A stretch of 64,000 nt of DNA, taken from positions 1-64,000 of the forward strand of contig NZ_JACIEJ010000014.1 in NCBI RefSeq assembly GCF_014196795.1, given 5' to 3'. Both the position numbers and the translations under genes were made by a program. Under the pieces are notes generated by a model. It searched no databases, had not been told where the DNA came from, and saw only the letters and a list, made by a program, of their open reading frames with translations. Numbering within the stretch: position 1 is the first letter of the stretch; each line of letters opens with the position of its first letter. Below, in pieces: positions 34,434 to 44,853 of this stretch. The stretch is from Sagittula marina. GTDB lineage: Bacteria > Pseudomonadota > Alphaproteobacteria > Rhodobacterales > Rhodobacteraceae.

Positions 34434-34877
34434 ATGGCGAAAGTTGGTGCAGATTTGACAATGACCCCCGCAATAGAGCGTGGAAAGTCCTGGCTGGCGC
34501 GCAGTGATCTGCGCCCGACACGGCAACGCGTTGCTTTGGCGGCTTTGCTGGTCGGCGATGGTAACAACCGCCATGTAACTGCTGAGAGCTTGTTTGCCGC
34601 AGCCAAGGGTGATGGTGAGCAGGTGAGCCTCGCCACCGTTTATAATACGCTGAAGGCGTTCTGCGACGCAGGTTTGATGCAGGAAGTCACCGTGGATGGC
34701 TCGCGTAGCTATTTCGACACCAATACCCACGATCACCCGCATTTTTTCTGGGAAGATGAGGGCCATTTGACCGACGCGCCTTCTGACCAGCTGGTCATTA
34801 CCAATCTGCCCGAGGCGCCGGCAGGATCAGAAATTGCATCGGTCGAGGTCGTGATCCGTCTGCGCAAGAAAAGCTGA
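34434..34877 (+). CDS. irr: Iron response regulator Irr (Fur family)
   Basis: A 147-residue Fur-superfamily repressor. The winged helix holds RPTRQRVALAALLVG and VSLATVYNTLKAFCDAGLMQEV. The C-terminal part has THDHPHFFWEDEGHL, the His-rich site that in Irr proteins binds heme or metal and replaces the usual Fur zinc cysteines. Irr coordinates iron and heme genes in alphaproteobacteria, where it is often found beside fabA. The start is uncertain: ATG at 34434 or 34461, neither with a clear ribosome site. A short GC hairpin follows. Confidence 0.9.
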   Translation: MAKVGADLTMTPAIERGKSWLARSDLRPTRQRVALAALLVGDGNNRHVTAESLFAAAKGDGEQVSLATVYNTLKAFCDAGLMQEVTVDGSRSYFDTNTHDHPHFFWEDEGHLTDAPSDQLVITNLPEAPAGSEIASVEVVIRLRKKS

Positions 34878-34890
34878 CATTGCCGGCTAA

Positions 34891-34912
34891 CGCGCCGTGT
34901 GGCGCGCTTTCG
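34891..34912 (+). terminator. Short hairpin terminator of irr
   Basis: CGCGCC (34891-34896) and GGCGCG (34901-34906) with loop GTGT, followed by CTTTCG. The stem is short and the T-run weak. Confidence 0.5.
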
Positions 34913-34934
34913 TCGTCTTCACCTATGGATAATG

Positions 34935-35020
34935 TGGTGCCCGCGGCCGGATTCGAACCGGCACGGCACTAAGGCCTAGAGATTTTAAGTCTCCTGTGTC
35001 TACCATTCCACCACGCGGGC
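34935..35020 (-). tRNA. tRNA-Leu (anticodon UAA)
   Basis: The minus strand folds as a class II tRNA of 86 nt. The acceptor arms GCCCGCG and CGCGGGC are followed by an encoded ACCA, the T arm reads GGTTCGAATCC, and a long variable arm is present. The anticodon loop CTTAAAA has UAA at 34985-34987, which decodes UUA. There is no integrase or duplicated tRNA end nearby. Confidence 0.95.
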
Positions 35021-35100
35021 TCCACATCGCGCGCGAAGCGCGAAAGGTGGCGTGACAATAGCTATAGCACCTGCGGTGTAAACCACATTCGCCCAACATT

Positions 35101-36924
35101 TCAGAGAATGAAGTCTGCCTCTGTGACGCCATCAGGCACATTCAGCAAAATCAGCGATGCATCAGTCGCGCCATCGCCGTTTTCGTCGAGATATAGCAGG
35201 GTCGCGCCGAATGGATTGACGAAGTAGAACACTTCCATGCCGCCGCTGCCGGTAAACCCGCCCGTTCCGGCAAAGCGAAAGCTTGCCTCTTCGTCGATGC
35301 CGGAGAGGTCAATGATGTCCCGGCCTCTCTCAAAGTCCTTGATCCTGTCGGGCGTTCCGTCGTCGACCTCTGCAAAGCTGTCGAACACAAAAGTATCCGA
35401 GCCGGATTTGCCAATCAGAATGTCGTAGCCCAAGCCCCCTTGGATCACGTCATTTCCGCCGTCTCCGGCGATTGTGTCATTTCCAGCCCCGCCAATCAGC
35501 GTGTCGTCTCCGTCGCCGCCCAAGACACGATCAGCGCCATTGCCGGCATCGAGGTAGTCATCATCACCAAGCCCGGCGATGTAATCACGTCCGTCGCCGC
35601 CGAGCAGCGTGTCATCTCCAAACCCGCCAGTCATCGTGTCGTCGTTGAACCCGCCATCGACGTAGTCGTTTCCATTGCCGCCCGATAATGCATCGTTGCC
35701 GACATCCCCGCGCAGCGTATCATTGCCATCGCCTCCAACCAGAATATCCGCATTCGCCCCGCCATCAATTTCGTCGTCCCCGGCATTGCCGTACAAGACG
35801 TCGTCGGCATCCCCACCAAAAATCACGTCGTTTCCGGCGCCACCGCTGATCGTGTCTGCGCCGCCAAGGCCGGATAGGGGGTTGTCTGCGTAATTGCCCC
35901 GAATATCGTCACCTTCTTCGGAGCCGATAACTTCATAGCTGCCATAACCTTGCAAGATGATGACCTCGACGCCGCTGACGTTCAGAACATCGCCTCGCGC
36001 GATCAGCGTGTCCTGTCCCTCGCCCCCGATGACGGTGGCGTTGTTCTCTGCCAGCGCGATCCGATCATCACCCGGCCCAGCGTCGATAATGCCCTCAAAG
36101 GTGCCATCGAACCCGTAGATGCTGTCGTTGCCAAAACCAAGGGTCAGGTCGCCGACCCAGTGCCCGCTATTATAGATCGCGTCTCCGCCGGAAGCGGCGT
36201 CCATATCTCCGCGAATGGTGCCTTGGTTGCGCACAAGGTCGCTGTCTTCGCTGCCTTGAATCCAGACCTCTCCCGCGTCGGCGAGAAATGCTTTGCTCGA
36301 CTCGAAGCCCTGGATGACGCCGGTGTTGAACAGCTTCAATCCCAAGGTGGACGCACCATCGATATTGGTCACTTCCATAAAGCCGGAATTGTCCAGCCAG
36401 CTGCGTCCGGTGCCTGACATGGCAAGCTCTCCGCCGCGCATGGTGCCTGTATTCTCCACCGTGACATGAGACGCGTAGTCACCATCGCGGAGTAAATCGT
36501 GGCCATAAAGCGCCTGCATCAGCCCGTGGTTCTGTACGGTATACGATAGCGTTGCGGCCGCTCCGTTCACGTCGATCACACGCCCGGCGCTGGTGATTTC
36601 CCCGTTGTTCACGATGCGATGGTTGCCCGCCGTCGCGAGCAAGACGGCGGGGCGCATGTTCAGGGAGTCGTCATTGTTCCGCAGCAATCCGTGGTTTTCC
36701 AAAACGGAATTTGCCGCACCCATGTACAGTGTTGCAAAGCCATGGCCTATGATCTGCCCATAATTCACCAGAAGGCTTCGGGCCGAACCGCCGCTCATGA
36801 TGACGGTGTAATTCTCGTCGTTGGCGATGATGGTGCCATCTGTCACATAGACCGTGTCGCCATTCGCTACCGGGTAATATGAGCCGGTATAAATCTGGTT
36901 CGCATTTAGAAAGACATAGGCCAT
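35101..36924 (-). CDS. RTX-type calcium-binding repeat protein
   Basis: 607 residues with no signal peptide. Residues about 60-260 carry nine short units of the form (V/L/I)-x-N-x-G, for example LVNYGQI, LENHGLL, VQNHGLM, VENTGTM and VRNQGTI, which look like turns of a beta-helix. Residues about 345-515 hold more than a dozen RTX nonapeptides (GGxGxDxL/I), such as GGDGNDTLRG and GGAGNDTIAG. The C terminus (FVFDSFAEVDDGTPDRIKDF to the end) resembles a type I secretion signal. It is probably exported by a type I system encoded elsewhere, and could be an adhesin-like or enzyme-carrier protein. No catalytic domain is recognised. Confidence 0.85.
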   Translation of the reverse strand: MAYVFLNANQIYTGSYYPVANGDTVYVTDGTIIANDENYTVIMSGGSARSLLVNYGQIIGHGFATLYMGAANSVLENHGLLRNNDDSLNMRPAVLLATAGNHRIVNNGEITSAGRVIDVNGAAATLSYTVQNHGLMQALYGHDLLRDGDYASHVTVENTGTMRGGELAMSGTGRSWLDNSGFMEVTNIDGASTLGLKLFNTGVIQGFESSKAFLADAGEVWIQGSEDSDLVRNQGTIRGDMDAASGGDAIYNSGHWVGDLTLGFGNDSIYGFDGTFEGIIDAGPGDDRIALAENNATVIGGEGQDTLIARGDVLNVSGVEVIILQGYGSYEVIGSEEGDDIRGNYADNPLSGLGGADTISGGAGNDVIFGGDADDVLYGNAGDDEIDGGANADILVGGDGNDTLRGDVGNDALSGGNGNDYVDGGFNDDTMTGGFGDDTLLGGDGRDYIAGLGDDDYLDAGNGADRVLGGDGDDTLIGGAGNDTIAGDGGNDVIQGGLGYDILIGKSGSDTFVFDSFAEVDDGTPDRIKDFERGRDIIDLSGIDEEASFRFAGTGGFTGSGGMEVFYFVNPFGATLLYLDENGDGATDASLILLNVPDGVTEADFIL

Positions 36925-37140
36925 GCAGCGCCCCAAAAGCGGGTCTTCGCCCGCCACACCTGTTCCGCGCCGAAGCTGACGCAGGGCCACCATCGTGCCG
37001 ACAGGGTAAAGACTGGGTTATCATCGCAGCGAAAACTCATGGATCCCCAGCGGGGCTCGCCGCCGTGAGGCTTCCGAAAAGAACACCGGGTGATCTGCGC
37101 CGGGCTGTTCGGCACGGAGGAGGCGGCAATTCCAACCGGA

Positions 37141-37617
37141 TCACGAGACGTCCGTCACGGCCTCTTCCTTGATGGCTTCCATAGCCACGAAGGTGGAGGT
37201 CGAGGCCACCCCGGGAAGCGTCGATACGCTGTCTGCCAGCACGCGACGGTAAGAGGGCATATCGGCGGTGCGCACCTTCAGCAGATAGTCGAAATTCCCC
37301 GCAATAAGATGTGCTTGCTCAATCTCGGGCACTTTGGCAACGGCGGCATTGAATTTGGCCAACGTTGCTTCGCGCGTGTCGACCATGCGCACTTCGACAA
37401 ATGTCACATGCGCCAATCCCAACCGGATCGGATCAAGCAGCGCGCGATATCCTTTGATGGTGCCGCCGTCCTCGAGCTTTTTCAAGCGTGCCTGAACCGG
37501 GCTTTTCGAGAGCCCGACACGACGGGCGAGTTCAGTGATCGAGATTCGCGCCTCACCTGCAAGCTCGCGCAGAATGGCCTGATCAAAGCGGTCCAGATCG
37601 TTCAATTCATCCTGCAT
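37141..37617 (-). CDS. putR: Lrp/AsnC-family regulator, probable PutR
   Basis: A 158-residue Lrp-type regulator. The N-terminal helix-turn-helix (DLDRFDQAILRELAGEARIS to ELARRVGLSKSPVQARLKKLE) is followed by a RAM/AsnC ligand domain (VRMVDTREATLAKFNAAVAKVPEI, GNFDYLLKVRTADM). The start at 37617 has GGGGG upstream. It is divergent from putA with about 108 bases between the ATGs, the usual arrangement of the proline-responsive activator PutR in alphaproteobacteria. The name rests on this linkage and family. Confidence 0.88.
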   Translation of the reverse strand: MQDELNDLDRFDQAILRELAGEARISITELARRVGLSKSPVQARLKKLEDGGTIKGYRALLDPIRLGLAHVTFVEVRMVDTREATLAKFNAAVAKVPEIEQAHLIAGNFDYLLKVRTADMPSYRRVLADSVSTLPGVASTSTFVAMEAIKEEAVTDVS

Positions 37618-37725
37618 GGCAGAGGCCCCCTTCAAAAGTCGATTTGACCACCGTAGCGCCCCCAATCAGGCGAACCACCCGGATGATTGCAGATACTCTT
37701 GACGAAATCCAGCCCGGAGACCGCC

Positions 37726-40700
37726 ATGACCATGCCATCCGACCTGCGCCGCCGTATCGACGCGTTGACCTATGCACCCGAGGCAGAGGCCTTGACCGAT
37801 TTGAGGGCCACGGCAGACCTGTCGCCGGAAGCGCGCAAAGCCATCTCTGACAAGGCCGCGCGCCTTGTGCGAGACATCCGTGGCAGCACTCGCCCCGGCT
37901 TGATGGAGGTATTCCTCGCAGAATACGGCCTGTCGACCGAAGAAGGCATTGCGCTTATGTGCCTGGCCGAGGCGCTGCTGCGGGTGCCCGATGCCCACAC
38001 CATTGACGCATTGATCGAGGACAAGATCGCGCCTTCCGACTGGTCGCGCCACATCGGACATTCCGCCTCGCCCTTGGTGAACGCATCGACATGGGCGCTG
38101 GTGCTGACCGGCAAGGTGCTGGACGACGACGCCCGCCCCGGCCCCGCAGGCCATCTGCGCAACGCCATGAAGCGGCTGGGCGAGCCGGTGATCCGCAAGG
38201 CCGTCGCGCGCGCCATGAAGGAGATGGGCAGCCAATTCGTCCTTGGTGAAACCATCGAGGCCGCGATGAAGCGTGGTGCCAAGATGGAGGAGAAGGGCTA
38301 CACCTATTCCTACGACATGCTGGGCGAAGCCGCGCGGACGGAGAGCGACGCCGCGCGCTATCACCTTGCCTACAGCCGCGCGATCACCGCGATCTCCAAG
38401 GCCGCGACGCACAAGGAAACGCGGCGCAATCCCGGCATCTCGGTCAAGCTGTCAGCCCTTTACGCACGCTATGACGAGTTGCAGCATGACGAGGCCGTGG
38501 CCGCTCTGGTCCCGCGTCTGACCGCGCTGTGTGGTCTGGCAAAAAGCGCCAGGATCGGGCTGAACGTCGATGCGGAGGAAGCTGACCGCCTGTCGATATC
38601 GCTCGACATCATTGAAAAAACGCTTGCCGATCCGGCGCTGAAAGGCTGGGACGGCTTTGGGGTTGTTGTGCAGGCTTATGGCCAGCGCGCCGGGGCGGTC
38701 ATCGATTGGCTCAACGCCACGGCAGAGCGGCTGAACCGACGCATCATGGTCCGTTTGGTCAAAGGTGCCTATTGGGATTCGGAGATCAAGAAGGCGCAGG
38801 TCATGGGGCTAGGCGCTTTCCCCGTGTTCACCGCGAAATCGCACACCGATGTCAGCTACATCGCCAACGCGCGCAAGCTGCTGTCCATGACCGACCGCAT
38901 CTATCCCCAATTCGCCACACATAATGCCCACACCGCAGCGGCCATTCTGCACATGGCGCGGGAGGTGCCCAAAGATGCGTTCGAGTTCCAGCGCCTGCAC
39001 GGCATGGGCGAAACTCTGCATGGGCTGCTCAAGGATCAGAACGGCACCGCCTGTCGCATCTACGCGCCTGTGGGTGCACACCGTGACCTGCTCGCCTATC
39101 TTGTGCGTCGCTTGCTGGAAAACGGCGCGAACTCGTCCTTCGTAAACCAGATTGTTGACGAGGAGGTGGCCCCGGAAATGGTCGCCGCTGATCCATTCGA
39201 CGCACCGGACGCTCGCCACCTGCCCACCGGGCGCGACCTGTTCGACGGACGCGAAAATTCCAAGGGCTGGGATCTGCGGCACCGCCCGACGATGGAGGCT
39301 ATCGATGCCGCGCGTGCGCCCTTTGCAAAGCATCAGTGGCAGGGTGGACCGCTGACCACCGCCACCGGCGAGTCCACTGCGGCGGAAACCCGCGTCGCCC
39401 CCTCCGATCCATCGGATACGGTCGGCACTGTCGCCTGGGCCACGCCGGAGCTGTCCCGCGCCGCTGCAGCTGCTGCGCGGCCATGGTCCGCGCCCGCGTC
39501 CGAGCGTGCGCGCGTGCTGAACGCCGCAGCTGACCTGTATGAGCAGCACTATGGCGAGCTGTTTGCCTTGCTGCACCGTGAGGCGGGCAAGACCCTGCTC
39601 GACGCCGTGGCCGAGCTGCGGGAAGCCGTGGACTTTCTACGCTATTACGCCGGTCAGGCGAATGAGGACCCCGCGCGCGGGACCTTTGCCTGCATCTCGC
39701 CCTGGAACTTCCCGCTGGCGATCTTTACCGGGCAAATTGCAGCCGCCCTGGCTGCTGGCAACGCCGTGCTCGCCAAGCCCGCGGAGCAGACGCCGCTGAT
39801 CGGATACCGCGCTGCGCAACTTCTGATCGAGGCGGGCGTGCCTGCCGAGGCGTTGCACCTGCTTCCCGGGGCAGGCGACGTGGGGGCTGCCCTGACTTCC
39901 TGCCCGGATGTGGCGGGCGTGGCCTTCACCGGTTCGACCGAGACCGCTCAAATCATCCATAAATCCATGGCGGAAAACCTTGCTCCCGGCGCACCGCTCA
40001 TCGCGGAGACCGGCGGGTTGAATGCCATGATCGTGGACAGCACCGCGCTGCCGGAACAAGCTGTGCAGGCGATCATTGAAAGCGCGTTCCAGTCCTCCGG
40101 GCAACGGTGCTCCGCCCTGCGCTGCCTGTATGTCCAGGAAGACATCATGACGGGTTTCCTTGAGATGCTGACCGGCGCGATGGATGCGCTGGTGCTGGGC
40201 GACCCGTGGCAGCCTGCTACAGACGCAGGCCCGGTGATCGACGCAGAGGCCGCCGGGATCATCACCGATCACATCGAGGCCGCCCGCCACGACAAGCGCC
40301 TGTTGCACAGCTTGCCCGTCCCTTCAGACGGTCATTTCGTGCCGCCTGCTCTGATCCGTGTTGACAGCATTGCAGACATGCAACGCGAGATCTTTGGCCC
40401 TGTTCTTCATATCGCGTCCTTCAAGGGTCGCGATCTGGACAAGGTCATCGACGCGATCAACGCAACGGGTTACGGGCTGACCTTTGGCCTGCAGACCCGG
40501 ATCGACGACCGTGTGCAACACGTCACGGATCGCATTCATGCGGGCAATATCTATGTGAACCGCAACCAGATCGGAGCGATTGTCGGCTCTCAGCCCTTTG
40601 GTGGCGAAGGGCTGTCGGGGACTGGCCCCAAGGCAGGCGGCCCGCACTACCTGCCGCGCTTTCGTGCGCACCCCGCGCCTGAGGTCACGCCGCCCAATGG

Positions 40701-41160
40701 CGACCATATGCCAGCCACCGCACAAGGGCTGGCGCAAGCGCTGGTTGCCGCTGCCAAGGACGCCCCGAAGCCCAGCCGCACCATCCTGCCAGGGCCTACG
40801 GGCGAGGCAAACCAGCTGACCACCAGCGCCCGTCCGCCCGTGTTGTGCCTTGGCCCCGGCACACGGGCCGCGCAGCAGCAGGCCGAAGCCATCCGCGCGC
40901 TTGGCGGCACTGCCCATGCGGCGACCGGCCCGGTAAATGCCGACTGCCTGAGCAAGCTCGATGGTTTCTCCGGCGTGGTCTGGTGGGGCGACGAAGATCA
41001 CGCCAGAACCCTGCGCCGCGCGTTGGCAGAGCGCAAAGGGCCGATCCTGCCGCTCATCACCGGGATGCCCGACCCGGCCCACGCATTGGCAGAGCGGCAC
41101 ATCTGCATCGACACCACGGCGGCGGGCGGGAACACGGCCCTTCTGGCAGGGCATGCCTGA
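37726..41160 (+). CDS. putA: Bifunctional proline dehydrogenase / P5C dehydrogenase PutA
   Basis: 1144 residues. The N-terminal flavin-dependent proline dehydrogenase (about 1-480) includes AARYHLAYSRAI, LVKGAYWDSEIK and AVPEFQRLHGMGE-like FEFQRLHGMGETL. The C-terminal aldehyde dehydrogenase (about 520-980) has PWNFPLAIFTGQ, the Glu in ETGGLNAM and the catalytic Cys795 in SSGQRCSALR. The protein starts right at the helical arm (DLRRRIDALTYAPE) and lacks the ribbon-helix-helix DNA-binding domain of the E. coli type, in keeping with an external PutR. The last 150 residues form an extra C-terminal domain, as in longer PutA proteins. It oxidises proline to glutamate at the membrane. Confidence 0.95.
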   Translation: MTMPSDLRRRIDALTYAPEAEALTDLRATADLSPEARKAISDKAARLVRDIRGSTRPGLMEVFLAEYGLSTEEGIALMCLAEALLRVPDAHTIDALIEDKIAPSDWSRHIGHSASPLVNASTWALVLTGKVLDDDARPGPAGHLRNAMKRLGEPVIRKAVARAMKEMGSQFVLGETIEAAMKRGAKMEEKGYTYSYDMLGEAARTESDAARYHLAYSRAITAISKAATHKETRRNPGISVKLSALYARYDELQHDEAVAALVPRLTALCGLAKSARIGLNVDAEEADRLSISLDIIEKTLADPALKGWDGFGVVVQAYGQRAGAVIDWLNATAERLNRRIMVRLVKGAYWDSEIKKAQVMGLGAFPVFTAKSHTDVSYIANARKLLSMTDRIYPQFATHNAHTAAAILHMAREVPKDAFEFQRLHGMGETLHGLLKDQNGTACRIYAPVGAHRDLLAYLVRRLLENGANSSFVNQIVDEEVAPEMVAADPFDAPDARHLPTGRDLFDGRENSKGWDLRHRPTMEAIDAARAPFAKHQWQGGPLTTATGESTAAETRVAPSDPSDTVGTVAWATPELSRAAAAAARPWSAPASERARVLNAAADLYEQHYGELFALLHREAGKTLLDAVAELREAVDFLRYYAGQANEDPARGTFACISPWNFPLAIFTGQIAAALAAGNAVLAKPAEQTPLIGYRAAQLLIEAGVPAEALHLLPGAGDVGAALTSCPDVAGVAFTGSTETAQIIHKSMAENLAPGAPLIAETGGLNAMIVDSTALPEQAVQAIIESAFQSSGQRCSALRCLYVQEDIMTGFLEMLTGAMDALVLGDPWQPATDAGPVIDAEAAGIITDHIEAARHDKRLLHSLPVPSDGHFVPPALIRVDSIADMQREIFGPVLHIASFKGRDLDKVIDAINATGYGLTFGLQTRIDDRVQHVTDRIHAGNIYVNRNQIGAIVGSQPFGGEGLSGTGPKAGGPHYLPRFRAHPAPEVTPPNGDHMPATAQGLAQALVAAAKDAPKPSRTILPGPTGEANQLTTSARPPVLCLGPGTRAAQQQAEAIRALGGTAHAATGPVNADCLSKLDGFSGVVWWGDEDHARTLRRALAERKGPILPLITGMPDPAHALAERHICIDTTAAGGNTALLAGHA

Positions 41161-41263
41161 TCTCTGCACGTGACATCGACGCAAGGTCGGGAGGGGGGAG
41201 AATTGCTTGTCCGCCCTCCCGCTGCTCTGGACGCGTCCACCGCCAAAGCCTACCAATGTTCCC

Positions 41264-42007
41264 ATGTTTCCAATCCGCGATCACAACCCTTCGGGGCGCA
41301 CGCCCTTCGTCACGTATGCGCTGATCGCGATCAATATCGCCGTCTTCGTCGCGACGCTTGACCTTGCCAACGATGACCGGGCATTGCTTTCGTTCTATGC
41401 GGACTACGCCTTGGTGCCGTCCTTCTTGTCCGAAGGCTTTGGCTACACGGGGTTGCTGACATCCATGTTCCTGCACGGTGGCTGGATGCACATCGGCGGC
41501 AATATGCTTTATCTCTGGATTTTCGGTGACAACCTCGAAGACAAGATGGGGCATATCCGTTTTGCACTGTTCTATCTGGCAGCGGGGATACTGGCAGGGT
41601 TGGTACATTACTATTCGGCCCCCTTTAGCAACGTGCCAACCGTCGGTGCCTCTGGTGCGATCGCAGGAGTGATGGGAGGCTACATCCTGCTCTTTCCAAG
41701 GGCAAAAGTAGACATCCTGCTAATAATTGTCATCATTTTCAAAATCATCCCGGTGCCCGCCTGGATTGCCTTGGCTGGATGGTTCGCGATGCAGGTCTGG
41801 AACGGGCTTGGCGCAGATCCGATGGCTGGAGGCGTGGCCTACTGGGCCCATGCCGGGGGCTTCGTCGCGGGTGCCGCGCTGGCCCTGCCGACTTTTCTGC
41901 GTCTTGGCGGGCCTCGTTTCTGGAGCCGGACACACGGCATTCCACCGCACCCCGCAGCAGTCTATCGTCGCGACATCACCCGTGTTCCAAGGATCAAACG
42001 AAAATGA
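41264..42007 (+). CDS. Rhomboid-family intramembrane serine protease
   Basis: A 247-residue polytopic membrane protein with about six helices. The catalytic Ser is in VGASGAIAGVMGGY and the His in YWAHAGGFVAG; the conserved MFLHGGWMHIGGNMLYLWIFG (about 72-92) lies in the second helix region. It cleaves transmembrane substrates, but the natural ones are unknown. The start at 41264 (MFPIRDHNPS) matches the usual N terminus, though no ribosome site is clear. It overlaps the following GFA gene as ATGA. Confidence 0.9.
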   Translation: MFPIRDHNPSGRTPFVTYALIAINIAVFVATLDLANDDRALLSFYADYALVPSFLSEGFGYTGLLTSMFLHGGWMHIGGNMLYLWIFGDNLEDKMGHIRFALFYLAAGILAGLVHYYSAPFSNVPTVGASGAIAGVMGGYILLFPRAKVDILLIIVIIFKIIPVPAWIALAGWFAMQVWNGLGADPMAGGVAYWAHAGGFVAGAALALPTFLRLGGPRFWSRTHGIPPHPAAVYRRDITRVPRIKRK

Positions 42008-42384
42008 CAGAGCTTCCCACCGAACCCGTCAAAGCCACTTGCCATTGTGGCGCGGTCGCGCTGGAAGTCACATTGATCGGTGGGCCCAACGCCCCCCGCA
42101 AATGCGACTGCTCCTATTGCCGACGCCGCCCTTCTGCCGTGGTCTCTGCCCCGTTGGACGGGGTGAAGATCATCAAGGGAGCGGACAATCTGACGACCTA
42201 TTCATGGAATACACATACCGCTCAGCATCACTTCTGCAAAACCTGCGGCATCTACATGTACCACAAACGGCGATCAAACCCTGACCAGCTTGGGGTGAAC
42301 CTCTATTGCATTGAGGGGATGGAGCCGATGGATTTCGAACCTGTCCACTGGAACGACGGCGTGAATCATCCCTCGGACAGCTGA
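42004..42384 (+). CDS. GFA family protein (glutathione-dependent formaldehyde-activating-like)
   Basis: A 126-residue zinc-binding protein of the GFA fold. The metal cysteines are CHCG (about 13-16), CDCSYC (about 33-38) and the pair CKTCG (about 78-82). Named members carry glutathione adducts of formaldehyde, but most have no shown activity. The ATG at 42004 overlaps the rhomboid stop, so the pair is co-translated. There is no formaldehyde pathway gene nearby. Confidence 0.85.
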   Translation: MTELPTEPVKATCHCGAVALEVTLIGGPNAPRKCDCSYCRRRPSAVVSAPLDGVKIIKGADNLTTYSWNTHTAQHHFCKTCGIYMYHKRRSNPDQLGVNLYCIEGMEPMDFEPVHWNDGVNHPSDS

Positions 42385-42701
42385 CGGCGGCCCCCTCGCG
42401 TCTGGGCGGCTGCCACATGGGGCCTCCGAAATAGTGAGACAGGGCATCTGGTTGGATCAACGCCTTTGAGAGCGCTGCGGATAATTGCTTAAAAAGCGTT
42501 TCGCTGCGGCTATAGCAGAGGTTTTGACCGTAAAAGGGCGGCGTGTGTCTCAATCTCATTGGCTGCAAATCCTGCCACTTGTTTGCATGATGCCTAATCA
42601 GTCCACTGCAAAGCGTTTGCTGGCCCTGCGATTTCAGCCACACCTTGCGCCGCCCCCCTTTGGTCGCCTACATAACCCCCAACAAACGCAAGGGAGGCCG
42701 T
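42385..42701. other. Intergenic region upstream of fabB
   Basis: About 317 bases. Presumably holds the fabB-fabI promoter. No gene, clear operator or repeat is seen. Confidence 0.4.
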
Positions 42702-43931
<1,230 letters not shown>

Positions 43932-43945
43932 AACGGAACGCTTTG

Positions 43946-44734
43946 ATGACGATTTCTTTGCAAGGCAAGCGCGGGCTTGTGATGGGCGTAGCAAACGAAC
44001 GCTCGATCGCCTGGGGCATTGCCAAGGCCTGCGCCGAGGCCGGGGCCGAGCTGGCCTTTACCTATCAGGGCGAGGCTTTTGGCAAGCGGCTGGAACCGCT
44101 GGCGGCCTCGGTCGGCTCCGACTTCATGGTTGATGTGGATGTGACCGACGATGCGTCTCTCGACGCGGCGTTCGACAAGCTTGGCGCGCGTTGGGATCGT
44201 TTGGACTTCGTAGTGCATGCCATCGCATTTTCCGACAAGTCGGAGCTGACGGGCCGCATCTTGAACACCTCGCGGGCCAACTTCAGGAATTCGATGGATA
44301 TTTCCGTGTATTCCTTCATGGACGTGGCGCGCCGGGCGCATCCGCTTATGACAGAAGGCGGCACCTTGCTGACGCTGACTTACATGGGCTCCACCCGGGT
44401 GACGCCGAATTACAACGTCATGGGCGTGGCCAAGGCGGCGCTGGAATCGACCACGCGCTACCTGGCGAATGACCTTGGGTCGGACGGGATACGTGTGAAT
44501 GCGATCTCTCCGGGTCCGATGAAGACGCTGGCAGGAGCGGCCATCGGCGGCGCGCGCAAGACTTACAAGCACACGGATCAGAACGCGCCCTTGGGCTCAA
44601 ACGCGACGCTGGAGGCCGTTGGCGGCACGGCTGTCTACCTGATTTCTGATGCAGGTGCCTGCACCACGGGGGAGGTGATCCGCGTGGACGGTGGATATCA
44701 TGTGCTGGGGATGCCGCAGTACGAGAATCTGTAG
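43946..44734 (+). CDS. fabI: Enoyl-ACP reductase (NADH)
   Basis: A 262-residue short-chain-dehydrogenase-type enzyme that reduces trans-2-enoyl-ACP in the last step of each fatty acid cycle. The start MTISLQGKRGLVMGVANERSIAWG is typical of FabI (residues about 1-25). The catalytic Tyr156 and Lys163 stand six residues apart in YNVMGVAK, as in the classical FabI pattern. The ATG at 43946 is preferred over a TTG three bases earlier. It is the target of triclosan-type inhibitors in other species. A strong terminator follows. Confidence 0.95.
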   Translation: MTISLQGKRGLVMGVANERSIAWGIAKACAEAGAELAFTYQGEAFGKRLEPLAASVGSDFMVDVDVTDDASLDAAFDKLGARWDRLDFVVHAIAFSDKSELTGRILNTSRANFRNSMDISVYSFMDVARRAHPLMTEGGTLLTLTYMGSTRVTPNYNVMGVAKAALESTTRYLANDLGSDGIRVNAISPGPMKTLAGAAIGGARKTYKHTDQNAPLGSNATLEAVGGTAVYLISDAGACTTGEVIRVDGGYHVLGMPQYENL

Positions 44735-44756
44735 ACCGCGAACTTCTTCGATAGCC

Positions 44757-44793
44757 AAAAAAGCCCGAAGCATGCCATGCTTTGGGCTTTTTT
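44757..44793. terminator. Bidirectional intrinsic terminator after fabI
   Basis: A-rich left flank and AAGCCC-G-AAGCATG pair with CATGCTT-T-GGGCTT, followed by TTTT on the plus strand. It lies 22 bases after the fabI stop. Confidence 0.85.
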
Positions 44794-44853
44794 CATGCAG
44801 AGGTTGCATTTCATGGGGCGGATGCTCGAAGCGCTGGTTGCAGGAAACGAACG

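Noticed and set aside
34935-35100. tRNA-Leu considered as an integration site for the 35-42 kb block
   Set aside because: No integrase gene and no duplicated tRNA 3' end were seen at the far side of the block.
35430-35900. Regular short repeats considered as a CRISPR or DNA-level repeat array
   Set aside because: They are codon-level repeats of RTX nonapeptides with variable DNA sequence and no spacers.
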